DNA of 64,000 nt. It comes from Ditibartonella apis (lineage in GTDB: Bacteria > Pseudomonadota > Alphaproteobacteria > Rhizobiales > Rhizobiaceae). This document shows positions 56,010-64,000 of this stretch, one piece after another (position 1 is the first letter of the stretch; each line of letters begins with the position of its first letter). The notes under the pieces are model-generated. The model ran no database searches and was not told the DNA's origin. It worked only from the letters and a program-made list of their open reading frames with translations. The DNA lies in assembly GCF_001952075.1 (NCBI RefSeq), contig NZ_LXYU01000003.1:186001-250000 (forward strand). The letters are read 5' to 3'. The translations under genes were made by a program, and so were the position numbers.

Positions 56010-58840
56010 TGTGATTTTTCCTGTCCCAAACGTTCAAGAAGTGCCGGCACGTGCACCTGATCGGCTTTGTAGTTTCCGGTAAGAATATACATAACAATAT
56101 TGAGCCCCCCGCGGAAAGCCCAGACGCGTTGCATTTCATCATCGGGTACAAGCGGGTATTTCCATGCGCCTTTGCCATCATGTGCCCAGGCACCGGCAAA
56201 ATCATTGGCGGTGATAAGAATCGAGCTTACGCCATCGCCTGCATGGATCGGGCGCTTGTCGTTGCCTCCGAGCGCCGATGATAGAATCCACAAAGGCGAG
56301 CCCCTGTAACGACCGGGAAAATCCGGCATAATGAAAAACGAGCGCGAAATTACATGGTCGGGCGGGGCCTGTTCGAGTTCGGGAATGTTGAGACCATTGA
56401 GAACATCGCGCAGGCGCTGGTTATTGGCGGTGGTTTTACCACTCAAATCCATGCCGGTTTCAATCTGGTCATGGGTGTCAAACAAAACTGTGCCGCCCTG
56501 ACGCATATAAGTGTTGATTTTGTCGACGGCTCTTTGTGTCGGCATTGGCGAATTTGCGTCGACCGGCCAATAGATGAGTGGATAAAAGGCAAGCTCATCC
56601 TTATCAAGATCAAGACCGGCAACAGGCCCCGGATCAATTGTGGTACGCGTTTGGAGAAATTGGCTCAACGCTTCAAGACCGGTTTTGCTTGTGTCGTCAA
56701 TTTCATCAAGGCCGGTTATGACGTAAGCAAGGCGGGTTTTGCCTGCCGATTGCACCATGGCCGCATCATTGGCAGAAAGCTTTTCGGCAAAGACCGGTTT
56801 GGAAACAAACATTTGGCCGATCGCAAAAAGAACTGTTACGGCAAGAGCAAGAACAAGAAATTTGCCTTTGCTAAAGCGCAAGCCCGATTTCGGGCTAAAC
56901 AGTCTCGAAGCACCGAGCGTGACAAGCGTATCAAGTGCAAAAAGCGCAATAGCAATTGCCAAAAGCGGACCGGTCAGGTGTTTTTCAACATCATCCGAAT
57001 AGTCCATCAAACGTACTTTTCCAGCAAAAATTTCGGTTTCAAGCGGCATGAAACTGTCTTCTTTATCAAGGAGATTAACCGCATAGAGATTGTCTTTCTG
57101 CCCATAAAAACCGGGGGGATGGTTGAAAGAGGGGAGAGCTTCCGTTTTATCATTCAAAGTAAGCGGAGAGACTGTCGAGGGTGCGGGAACAAGTTCGCCG
57201 TTTATATCAATCACCTGCCACGGTTCACGCGCGATATTTTCATCGTTTTTCTTGGCACTGTTGTCGTCACCGGTATGACCGCCGGTTTCTGTAAGTCGCT
57301 GCATCATATCGACAAAAAAGCCGGAAAGCGGCAGCGTTGACCATGTCGGATCGGCTGAAGTATGAATAAAAATCAACATACCTTTACCGCGCGCGCGAGC
57401 GGTAACAAGAGGCGTGCCGTCGGCAAGACTGAGCCATGTATGATCAAAAAGTTCGGGGCTTGGTTCGGCGAGAATTTGCCGCGAAACAGTAACATCCTCC
57501 GGATAGGCAAGATCGGCAAAAATGCCTTTTTTCGGCAAAGGCGCAAGTTTTTGTGGTGTTGCCCAAGACATCACCCCGCCCAATTGCCTCTCACCATGGC
57601 GCAATTTTACCGGCAGCAATATGTCTTCATTATCGTTGCTTGCAAGATTTTGACCGGCAAAGCGGATAAGCGCGCCACCGTCTTCGACAAATCGGTTCAG
57701 TTTTTGCTGTGCCGCTTCGGGCATATTGACAACATCACCCAGAATAATTGTCGAGGGATGCTGGAGCGTAAGTTTATTTATAGCCTCGTCGAAACTGGCG
57801 CTATTGACCGCAACAATATCGACATGTCCCTGAAGGGCTTTATCGACATAATAGAGCGGCGATAGCAAGGGTTGTGTCAATTCATTTAAAGAAGGGGCAA
57901 CCATTCCCACCCGATAGACGTGGTTTCTTGTATCGGAAAGGAATGTGCTTGCAACGTCCTGTTGGCCGTTTACCTTGATTGCAGCGATATCGTTTTTCAT
58001 TTCAAGCGGTAAATTGAAAGCCGAAACAGTTGAGGTTTCTCCGTCTTCAAAACGGGATTCTGTGTCTGCAATCATCCGCCCTTCACGGTCAAAGGCGCCA
58101 AGAGAGAGAATTTTTTCACCATCCGCTTTTCCGCGCACAAGGTCGACAGACAATGATCCGCTTTCGTTCTTGGCTGATGTAACACCGACAAGGTTTGAAA
58201 TGCTTTCCTCATAAAGCAAGATATTGCTTTCGGCATTGGCCAGAAGTTTGTGAAACGCATCGCCATCTTCAACCATGCGCAATCCGTCCGACAGATAGGC
58301 AATATCGGCTTTTTCACCCTTAAGCGCGGCTTCAAGCCGCTTGATGACAGATAACCGGTGGGTGGGTAAGGGGAGCGGGCGCATTGTGTAAATGCGTTTT
58401 GTTGATTCTTCGCTATTGAGAGGGCGGATATCCTGATTGTCATTGTCGGCAGTCGCCGCAATGTAGATTGTCTTTTTTGCCGCTTCCGCCTGTTTTACAA
58501 GATCAAGTGCAGCATTGACGCGTTTTTCCCAGTCGTGAACCGATGACCAGCCATTATCAATAACAACAACAAGGGGGGCATTGCCTTTCAAAACAGTTGT
58601 TGACGGACGCCAGATCGGGTCGGCAAAGGCAAAAATAACAATCGCTACCATCAAAAGGCGCAACAAAAGCAACCACCATGGCGTGCGGTTCGGTGTTTCC
58701 TGTTTATTGGCAATTTTTAACAAAAGCTGAAGCGGCGGAAATTTTTCCTCCGTCGGAGCCGGTGGTGTGACATGAAGAAGCCACCAGATTGCCGGTAGAG
58801 CAATCAGAAAAAGCAGGAGAAACGGTGCAGCAAAGCCCAT
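56006..58840 (-). CDS. DUF4159 membrane protein with BatA-like N-terminus
   Basis: 944 residues. The N-terminal P-F-L-L-L-F-L-I-A-L-P-A-I-W-W-L-L and second helix (about 55-75) resemble the aerotolerance-regulator N-terminal domain. A von Willebrand-like domain follows (V-V-V-I-D-N-G-W-S-S), then further helices near 635-690 and a C-terminal DUF4159 domain (about 705-925: L-A-Y-V-I-T-G, F-Y-P-L-I-Y-W-P, G-G-T-V-L-F-D-T-H-D). It starts two bases after the DUF58 gene behind aggagagga and overlaps the next gene, so it is firmly in the operon. Probably envelope-associated. Its role is not known. Confidence 0.82.
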   Translation of the reverse strand: MGFAAPFLLLFLIALPAIWWLLHVTPPAPTEEKFPPLQLLLKIANKQETPNRTPWWLLLLRLLMVAIVIFAFADPIWRPSTTVLKGNAPLVVVIDNGWSSVHDWEKRVNAALDLVKQAEAAKKTIYIAATADNDNQDIRPLNSEESTKRIYTMRPLPLPTHRLSVIKRLEAALKGEKADIAYLSDGLRMVEDGDAFHKLLANAESNILLYEESISNLVGVTSAKNESGSLSVDLVRGKADGEKILSLGAFDREGRMIADTESRFEDGETSTVSAFNLPLEMKNDIAAIKVNGQQDVASTFLSDTRNHVYRVGMVAPSLNELTQPLLSPLYYVDKALQGHVDIVAVNSASFDEAINKLTLQHPSTIILGDVVNMPEAAQQKLNRFVEDGGALIRFAGQNLASNDNEDILLPVKLRHGERQLGGVMSWATPQKLAPLPKKGIFADLAYPEDVTVSRQILAEPSPELFDHTWLSLADGTPLVTARARGKGMLIFIHTSADPTWSTLPLSGFFVDMMQRLTETGGHTGDDNSAKKNDENIAREPWQVIDINGELVPAPSTVSPLTLNDKTEALPSFNHPPGFYGQKDNLYAVNLLDKEDSFMPLETEIFAGKVRLMDYSDDVEKHLTGPLLAIAIALFALDTLVTLGASRLFSPKSGLRFSKGKFLVLALAVTVLFAIGQMFVSKPVFAEKLSANDAAMVQSAGKTRLAYVITGLDEIDDTSKTGLEALSQFLQTRTTIDPGPVAGLDLDKDELAFYPLIYWPVDANSPMPTQRAVDKINTYMRQGGTVLFDTHDQIETGMDLSGKTTANNQRLRDVLNGLNIPELEQAPPDHVISRSFFIMPDFPGRYRGSPLWILSSALGGNDKRPIHAGDGVSSILITANDFAGAWAHDGKGAWKYPLVPDDEMQRVWAFRGGLNIVMYILTGNYKADQVHVPALLERLGQEKSQ

Positions 58841-58842
58841 GC

Positions 58843-59748
58843 CTATCCTCTCCTGTAGCCGGAAGCCTGACCGATCATGGTGGCAAGCGCCAGAATGACT
58901 GAACTCGGTTTTTTGTCGGTTGGCGCGACATGATAGCTTGCACCGGTGTTTTTAGCGAGATCGGCAAAACTCTGGCGGCGCGCTTTATAACTCAGCAAAT
59001 AAGCGTCGTGAAATGTTTCCGCACGCCCTGCAAGGAAACGCTGGTGGCTTTCCGGATCAATGAATTCGACCCGTCCATGATAGGGAAAACGTTCTTCGGC
59101 AGGGTCGCAGACTTCGACAAAATGTGCAGTGACATTGGCGCTTGCAAGTTTTGCAAAATTTCCGGCAATTTTTACCGGATCATCCAGAAAATCGCTTAAT
59201 ATGATAATATGCGAATGGCGGCTTACGTCCGGAAAATTGCCAAATGTCAATTGCGTTTTGAGCGTTGTAAAGTTGAGTGCCATTTCCTCGGCTGCATTGC
59301 GCGAGCGTGTCGGTGCCATGAGACCGGGCACGGCAACACGTTCGCCGGAGCGGGCAAAAAGCTCGCAAAGAGTCAGCGCCATCAACATGGCATAACTATC
59401 CTTGGGCATGTCGGAAAAGCGTGATTGATAGTGCATTGATGGTGATTGGTCAGGCAATATCCACACGGTTTGAGCTGCGGCCCATTCCTGATCGCGAAGA
59501 TAGATATGATCGTCGCGCGCCGAACGGCGCCAGTCAATGCGTGAAACCGGTTCGCCTTCCACATAGGGGCGGAACTGCCAGAAATTATCGCCGTTGCCGC
59601 GTTTTTTTCTGCCATGATAGCCGCTCATCAGTGTATTGGCGATGTGGCGTGCCTCGACAAGCAGATCAGGCAATCTCGCTGACTGGATGCGGGCTTTCAC
59701 CGCAAGGTCGGTTGGTGCTTCCACATTGATGTCGCGAGCAATAGCCAT
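58843..59748 (-). CDS. DUF58 domain protein
   Basis: 301 residues. It has the DUF58 core motif F-R-P-Y-V-E-G-E-P-V-S-R-I-D-W-R-R-S-A-R, then a von Willebrand-like region (V-W-I-L-P-D-Q-S-P-S-M with D-x-S-x-S metal-site residues) and I-I-I-L-S-D-F-L-D-D. There are no membrane segments. MoxR ATPases and DUF58 proteins act together, as a chaperone-like pair, in many bacteria. It sits 61 bases after the MoxR gene. Confidence 0.88.
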   Translation of the reverse strand: MAIARDINVEAPTDLAVKARIQSARLPDLLVEARHIANTLMSGYHGRKKRGNGDNFWQFRPYVEGEPVSRIDWRRSARDDHIYLRDQEWAAAQTVWILPDQSPSMHYQSRFSDMPKDSYAMLMALTLCELFARSGERVAVPGLMAPTRSRNAAEEMALNFTTLKTQLTFGNFPDVSRHSHIIILSDFLDDPVKIAGNFAKLASANVTAHFVEVCDPAEERFPYHGRVEFIDPESHQRFLAGRAETFHDAYLLSYKARRQSFADLAKNTGASYHVAPTDKKPSSVILALATMIGQASGYRRG

Positions 59749-59809
59749 TATTTGTTTTCGCTGTCCGTTCTTTTCGGGGGGTAATGTGTCCCGTTATCTT
59801 CTATTCCTG

Positions 59810-60907
59810 TTATTCGATGTTTTTAACAAGATCGTCGATCACTTCAAAAATTGTAAGCCCGTCGGCACGTGCTGTGAAATTCAAGGCCATACGGTGTTGT
59901 AAAATCGGAAGTGCCAGCGCTTTGACATCATCAACCGAAGGGGCGAGCCTTCCCTGATAAAGCGCGCGTGCCCTTGTGCACAAGGAAAGCGCCTGCGAGG
60001 CACGTGGCCCCGGTCCCCATGCAATATGCTTTTTGGCATGCTCGTTATCGGCATCGGGACGGGCAGAACGCACCAGTTTCAAAATGGCATTGACGACATT
60101 TTCGGAAATCGGCATTTGCCGTACCATGTTCTGAATGACTTTTAGCTTTTTGCCATCAAGCACCGGTTTGACAGTTTCTTGTCCGGCGCCGGTTGTTTCG
60201 ATGATAATACGCCGTTCGGTATCAATATCGGGGTAATCGACATTGATCTGCATCAGAAAACGGTCAAGCTGGGCTTCCGGAAGCGGATAGGTTCCTTCCT
60301 GTTCAAGCGGGTTCTGTGTTGCAAGCACATGAAAGGGGCTCGGCAAATCATATTGTTCACCGGCAACCGTGACATGATATTCCTGCATGGCCTGTAAAAG
60401 TGCCGATTGGGTTCTGGGTGAGGCACGGTTGATTTCATCAGCCATCAAAAGCTGGCTAAACACCGGACCCTTGATATAGCGGAAAGAACGTTTACCATTT
60501 TTGTCGGTATCCATGACTTCCGAACCGATAATATCGGATGGCATCAGGTCGGGGGTAAACTGGATGCGTTTTTCATCCAGTCCTAAAACAGTGCCCAATG
60601 TTTCGACAAGGCGGGTTTTTGCAAGCCCCGGCACACCAACAAGAAGTGCGTGCCCTCCGGAAAGAATGGCAATAATGCTGTTTTCGACAACATCGCTTTG
60701 ACCAAAAACCACTTTGTCGATGGTGGCGCGCAAAGTTTCAAAAAGCTTTCCGACATTGTCAAAATCGGCGACTATCTCTGCCGCATCTTCAGTTGCAGTC
60801 TTTTTCGCTGCAACCGGTTTGGGAGCTACTTTCTTTCGAGGCTTGAGGGCGGATGCGCCTGTTTTATTCTTTTCCAGCCCGGCTGTTGTTTTAGAAGCGC
60901 TTCTCAT
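59810..60907 (-). CDS. MoxR-family AAA+ ATPase
   Basis: 365 residues. Walker A G91-V-P-G-L-A-K-T, Walker B L-L-M-A-D157-E158-I-N-R-A-S-P, sensor-1 N in A-T-Q-N-P-L-E-Q-E-G-T-Y-P-L-P-E-A-Q-L-D-R-F, and a C-terminal lid domain, all typical of MoxR. An unusual 45-residue N-terminal extension rich in Lys, Ala, Pro and Thr precedes the normal MoxR start. It is the first gene of a four-gene minus-strand operon and probably remodels or inserts a cofactor into a partner through the DUF58/von Willebrand proteins. Confidence 0.92.
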   Translation of the reverse strand: MRSASKTTAGLEKNKTGASALKPRKKVAPKPVAAKKTATEDAAEIVADFDNVGKLFETLRATIDKVVFGQSDVVENSIIAILSGGHALLVGVPGLAKTRLVETLGTVLGLDEKRIQFTPDLMPSDIIGSEVMDTDKNGKRSFRYIKGPVFSQLLMADEINRASPRTQSALLQAMQEYHVTVAGEQYDLPSPFHVLATQNPLEQEGTYPLPEAQLDRFLMQINVDYPDIDTERRIIIETTGAGQETVKPVLDGKKLKVIQNMVRQMPISENVVNAILKLVRSARPDADNEHAKKHIAWGPGPRASQALSLCTRARALYQGRLAPSVDDVKALALPILQHRMALNFTARADGLTIFEVIDDLVKNIE

Positions 60908-61080
60908 GGCTTTTCCCCAGAACTTTTTGGCTACGTGGCCAAATGCGATTGACGGTGAGAGAATTTGTCACCACCTTCATCTCTGAACAATGACTATTTC
61001 ATGGCTTGTAACAGAAAAATAACAGAAATGAAGCGTTTAAACGGTCCTCACAGACAATTTGAAGAAAAGGTTTTTTAAAA

Positions 61081-61734
61081 TTGGTGGCCGAAAGCATAGC
61101 AATTCAAATTGCTGACATTGTCAAAAAATTCAATGAACCGGAAGTTCTGTCGCCAGCACCAGAGGCTTTGAACGGCGATCAAAACTTGAACCGGCCATTT
61201 TCAAATTCGCTTATTCTGCGCCAAAAATCCGATCGCCCGTCATGGCAGCGCTCGGCTGTCCTTATCGGCATTATTGAAAAGTCGAATGCCCCGCATCTTG
61301 TTTTGACGAGACGAACATCGAAACTTCATAACCATGCAGGCCAAATTGCTTTTCCCGGTGGCAAAAGAGAAGATCAGGATAAAAGCGACGAGATGACCGC
61401 ACTGCGCGAAGCGCGCGAAGAAATCGGCCTTCAACCGGATTATTTTACAAAACTCGGTGAACTTTGCTTCCATTATACTTCGACAGGATTCGAGATCCGT
61501 CCGGTCGTCGGTTTAATCGGGCAAGGGGCACAATTTGTTAAAAATGATAACGAGGTTGATGAAATATTTACTGTTCAGTTATCTTTTGTACTTGATTTAA
61601 AAAATTATGTGATCGTTTCAAAGACGGCTGGCGCTGAAAAGCGGAGCTTCTATGCACTTTCCTACGAGAACCATTATATATGGGGTGCGACGGCTGCAAT
61701 GATTCGTTCGCTCGCAGAAAGGTTATCCCGGTGA
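61081..61734 (+). CDS. CoA pyrophosphatase-type Nudix hydrolase
   Basis: 217 residues starting at TTG 61081 (or the next codon, GTG 61084) behind aagg. The CoA-Nudix signature L-T-R-R-T-S-K-L-H-N-H-A-G-Q-I-A-F-P-G-G-K-R-E is followed by the Nudix box T-A-L-R-E-A-R-E-E-I-G-L. These enzymes cut CoA or acyl-CoA to phosphopantetheine and 3',5'-ADP. The stop overlaps the next start in a GTGA. It is divergent from the MoxR operon across 173 bases. Confidence 0.9.
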   Translation: MVAESIAIQIADIVKKFNEPEVLSPAPEALNGDQNLNRPFSNSLILRQKSDRPSWQRSAVLIGIIEKSNAPHLVLTRRTSKLHNHAGQIAFPGGKREDQDKSDEMTALREAREEIGLQPDYFTKLGELCFHYTSTGFEIRPVVGLIGQGAQFVKNDNEVDEIFTVQLSFVLDLKNYVIVSKTAGAEKRSFYALSYENHYIWGATAAMIRSLAERLSR

Positions 61735-62984
61735 CTACGCTTAATATCGCCAAAAAAGCCTTGTGGCTTCACGATGAGGGGCTGCAACAACTGCTTCATT
61801 GTCTTTCGGAAAATGGCGAGGAAGCGCGCGTAGTCGGCGGTGCTGTGCGCAACCAGCTTTTGGGCTATCCGGTGAACGACATTGATATTGCAACAACCTG
61901 TGTGCCCGATGAAATTATCAAGCGGGTAAGCGAAAAAGGTTTCAAAGCGGTGCCCACAGGCTATGAACACGGCACAATCACGGTGGTGGTGAATGGCCAC
62001 TCCTATGAGGTGACGGCACTTCGAGCCGATATCGAACCCGACGGGCGTCGGGCGAAGGTCATATTCGGTCGCGACTGGAAAACCGATGCTAAAAGGCGCG
62101 ATTTTACAATCAATGCCATTTATGCCGATGCCAACGGTAAAATTTATGATGATGTCAACGGGCTTGCCGACATTGAAACCGAGACATTGCGTTTTATTGG
62201 CACGGCCGAGGAACGTATTCGCGAGGATTATTTGCGCATTTTAAGGTTTTTCCGCCTTTATGCGTGGGTTGGTAAGGGGCGTCCCGATGCCGAGGCTATC
62301 AAAGCATGCGCACGCCTAAAAGATGGACTTTTGCAATTATCGGCCGAACGGGTGTGGTCGGAAGTTAAAAAAATGCTTTCCGCTCCCGACCCGACGCGAG
62401 CGCTTTTATGGATGCGGCAAGCTGCGATTTTGGGAATTATTCTTCCTGAAACAGAAAAATGGGGGATTGATGCGTTCCGCCCGCTGATTGAAACCGAACG
62501 TGTTATGAGGCTTCCGCCCGACCCGTTATTGCGGCTTTTTTCCATTGTGCCGCGCGATGAAGTGCGTTTGAAAAAAATGGCCGAGCGCTTGCGTTTTTCC
62601 AAGTTAGAAAAAACGCGATTGATGGATTTTGCCCGTATTTCTCCGATCAAATATAATTCTTCCGATATCGAAATTAAAAAACTTGTCTATCATCATGGCA
62701 AACAGGCCGTTCTTGATGAATTGACATTGGCGCTTTCCAATGCACGTGCCCATGCTTTGAGTAATGATAATGCACTTGTCGAGGCCAGCCATTATACACG
62801 GCTTAGAAAATTGGCCGAGCATTATGAGGTTCCGGTTTTTCCGTTAACAGGAAAGGATCTGTTACCTCTTGGCATTACCGAGGGGCCGGCTATCGGACAC
62901 AAACTTAAAGCGCTGGAAAAACGTTGGGTGGAAAGCGGCTTTTTACTGGACCGGAAAGCGCTCCTTGATTTGGCAACAGCCTGA
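61731..62984 (+). CDS. cca: CCA-adding tRNA nucleotidyltransferase
   Basis: 417 residues from the GTG at 61731, which overlaps the preceding stop. Longer in-frame starts lie inside that gene. Polymerase-beta-like head with V-G-G-A-V-R (35-40) and metal ligands D50-I-D52, the R-R-D-F-T-I-N-A motif (122-129), then neck and body helices (E-D-Y-L-R-I-L-R-F-F-R). It adds or repairs the 3' CCA of tRNAs, although both tRNAs in this window encode CCA. It lacks an HD domain motif at the C-terminus. Confidence 0.93.
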   Translation: MTTLNIAKKALWLHDEGLQQLLHCLSENGEEARVVGGAVRNQLLGYPVNDIDIATTCVPDEIIKRVSEKGFKAVPTGYEHGTITVVVNGHSYEVTALRADIEPDGRRAKVIFGRDWKTDAKRRDFTINAIYADANGKIYDDVNGLADIETETLRFIGTAEERIREDYLRILRFFRLYAWVGKGRPDAEAIKACARLKDGLLQLSAERVWSEVKKMLSAPDPTRALLWMRQAAILGIILPETEKWGIDAFRPLIETERVMRLPPDPLLRLFSIVPRDEVRLKKMAERLRFSKLEKTRLMDFARISPIKYNSSDIEIKKLVYHHGKQAVLDELTLALSNARAHALSNDNALVEASHYTRLRKLAEHYEVPVFPLTGKDLLPLGITEGPAIGHKLKALEKRWVESGFLLDRKALLDLATA

Positions 62985-63091
62985 CCGGCTATTGCGCAAT
63001 TGTCATGAAGCTTGCTTTCATGCTTGATGTGATGACAATGCATTTCAAGCGTGTTGTTTTATAAAATAGTGAAAGCCGTTCAGGTCGTTTT

Positions 63092-63221
63092 GTTTATTTG
63101 TGGCTAAACCGATTTGGTTTTGTTCGGTTAAATGACTAAAGCCATTTCGGGTTTTCATTTTGTTAAATGACTAAAGACACTTAGCGTTTTTATTTGGTTA
63201 AATGGCTAAAGCCATTTAACG
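63092..63221. repeat. 35-bp tandem repeat running into the hemF 3' end
   Basis: gttaaatgactaaagccatt starts at 63127, a near copy at 63162 and gttaaatggctaaagccatt at 63197, exactly 35 bases apart. A fourth diverged unit precedes them at about 63092. Each unit contains a dyad (aaatggc-taaa-gccattt in the last copy) able to form a hairpin. The last copy covers the hemF stop codon, so the final codons (V-K-W-L) are repeat-derived. Confidence 0.75.
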
Positions 63222-64000
63222 GTCGGCGGCAGGGAAGAGAGAATGCTCTCGATATTTCCGCCGGTTTTGAGCCCGAAGATGGTGCCCCTGTCATAAATAA
63301 GGTTGAATTCGACATAGCGGCCACGCTGGACAAGCTGGGCATTTCTTTGTTTGTCCGTCCATGGCTTATTGAAATTTTCACGCACAATAGAGGGATAAAC
63401 AATGTCGAAAGCGCGTCCGACATCCTGCGTAAAGCTGAAATCGGCTTCCCAACCACCAGCTTCCTTGCTGCTGTGGAGCCAATCGTAAAATATGCCGCCA
63501 ACGCCACGCGGTTCTTTGCGGTGTTTCAAATAAAAATATTCGTCGCACCATTTTTTGAATTTCGGATAATCGGCAACAGTCTGGTGGCGTTCACAGACAT
63601 ATTGGAACGCCTTATGGAAAGTTTGAGTATCAACATCCGACTGGGTGCGCCGTTCGGCAAGCATCGGTGTCAGATCGGCACCACCACCAAACCATTGGCG
63701 GGTTGTAACGATCATACGTGTATTGAAATGAACTGTCGGTACATGCGGGCTTTGCGGGTGCACAATAAGCGAGATGCCGCTTGCCCAAAAGCGAGGGTCA
63801 TCTTCCGCACCGGGAATTTCTCTTCTGAATTCGGGCGAAAATTCACCATAAATGGTTGATGTCTGGACAGCAGCTTTTTCAAAAACCCGTCCCTTCAACA
63901 CCGACATGACACCGCCGCCATTCATGCCACCAGGTTTTTCCCAAGGTGTTCTGACAAATGATCCGGCAGAAAAATTGGAAAATTGGCCCGTCAGTTCCCT
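63206..64000 (-). CDS. hemF: Oxygen-dependent coproporphyrinogen III oxidase, 5' end outside the window
   Basis: The frame stays open past the ATG at 63925 to the window edge and encodes family sequence there ([11 protein letters not shown]), so the true start is beyond 64000. Visible are about 265 of roughly 300 residues: [15 protein letters not shown], the H-F-N-T-R region, [10 protein letters not shown], and [15 protein letters not shown]. HemF oxidatively decarboxylates coproporphyrinogen III to protoporphyrinogen IX in aerobic haem synthesis. The C-terminal four residues lie in a tandem repeat. Confidence 0.95.
   Translation of the reverse strand, partial: RELTGQFSNFSAGSFVRTPWEKPGGMNGGGVMSVLKGRVFEKAAVQTSTIYGEFSPEFRREIPGAEDDPRFWASGISLIVHPQSPHVPTVHFNTRMIVTTRQWFGGGADLTPMLAERRTQSDVDTQTFHKAFQYVCERHQTVADYPKFKKWCDEYFYLKHRKEPRGVGGIFYDWLHSSKEAGGWEADFSFTQDVGRAFDIVYPSIVRENFNKPWTDKQRNAQLVQRGRYVEFNLIYDRGTIFGLKTGGNIESILSSLPPTVKWL

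Noticed and set aside
63092..63221. CRISPR array
   Set aside because: The units are contiguous 35-bp tandem copies without unique spacers, and no cas gene is present.

Overview
This window looks like the chromosome of a rhizobial-type alphaproteobacterium (Hyphomicrobiales), probably a Bartonella/Brucella relative with a moderately AT-rich genome. The evidence is a CtrA cell-cycle locus in the order eipA-chpT-ctrA-fliJ-sciP, a fused trpE(G) behind a Trp-rich leader peptide, a BepR/BepDE-like efflux locus, a GnnA/GnnB-like pair for 2,3-diamino lipid A, a choline ABC transporter and an Rsm22-family methyltransferase. Anabolic genes (trpE(G), leuA, fhs, hemF) suggest a lineage that keeps much of its metabolism, such as a gut-associated Bartonella. 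The genus is an inference.

Layout. 1-5.3 kb is an AT-rich accessory and decaying strip: a DoxX-like/AhpD-like pair, two tandem lipoprotein paralogues, two further small lipoproteins, a frameshifted inverted copy of one lipoprotein, and a fragment of a proline-racemase-family gene, ending at tRNA-Arg. 6-20.6 kb carries an orphan histidine kinase, a first RND pump (adaptor plus HAE1 transporter), pgi, and a second RND pump with a divergent TetR repressor and a palindromic operator. 21-28.6 kb has fhs, tRNA-Met, gnnA-gnnB and a purine permease. 29.4-35.7 kb is the envelope and cell-cycle block (coiled-coil membrane protein, eipA, chpT, ctrA, fliJ, sciP). 36-42.7 kb has mnmA, a SpoU methyltransferase, a choline transporter in which the binding protein is fused ahead of the permease, and an rsm22-like gene.

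42.7-49.6 kb is rich in RNA regulation: a candidate small RNA with its own promoter and terminator, a trpL attenuator before trpE(G), a CDF transporter, a Nudix hydrolase, and a Leu-rich leader ORF with competing hairpins before leuA. 49.7-53.6 kb has a phosphoesterase, an OmpW-like porin and a GNAT acetyltransferase. 53.9-60.9 kb is a minus-strand MoxR/DUF58/DUF4159/membrane-protein operon. It is divergent from a CoA-pyrophosphatase-type Nudix gene and cca. The window ends inside hemF, whose last codons lie in a 35-bp tandem repeat.

How the parts fit. ChpT, CtrA and SciP are successive parts of one phosphorelay and its antagonist, and eipA is a known envelope gene of the same locus in Brucella. 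The RND pumps, OmpW, the lipid A genes and the DUF58 operon all concern the cell envelope. Intergenic DNA is long (often 0.5-1.3 kb) and contains decayed repeats and gene remnants. No insertion sequence, prophage, CRISPR array or rRNA operon was seen. Coordinates, frames and motifs were read by eye. Family names rest on motif recognition, not on a database search.
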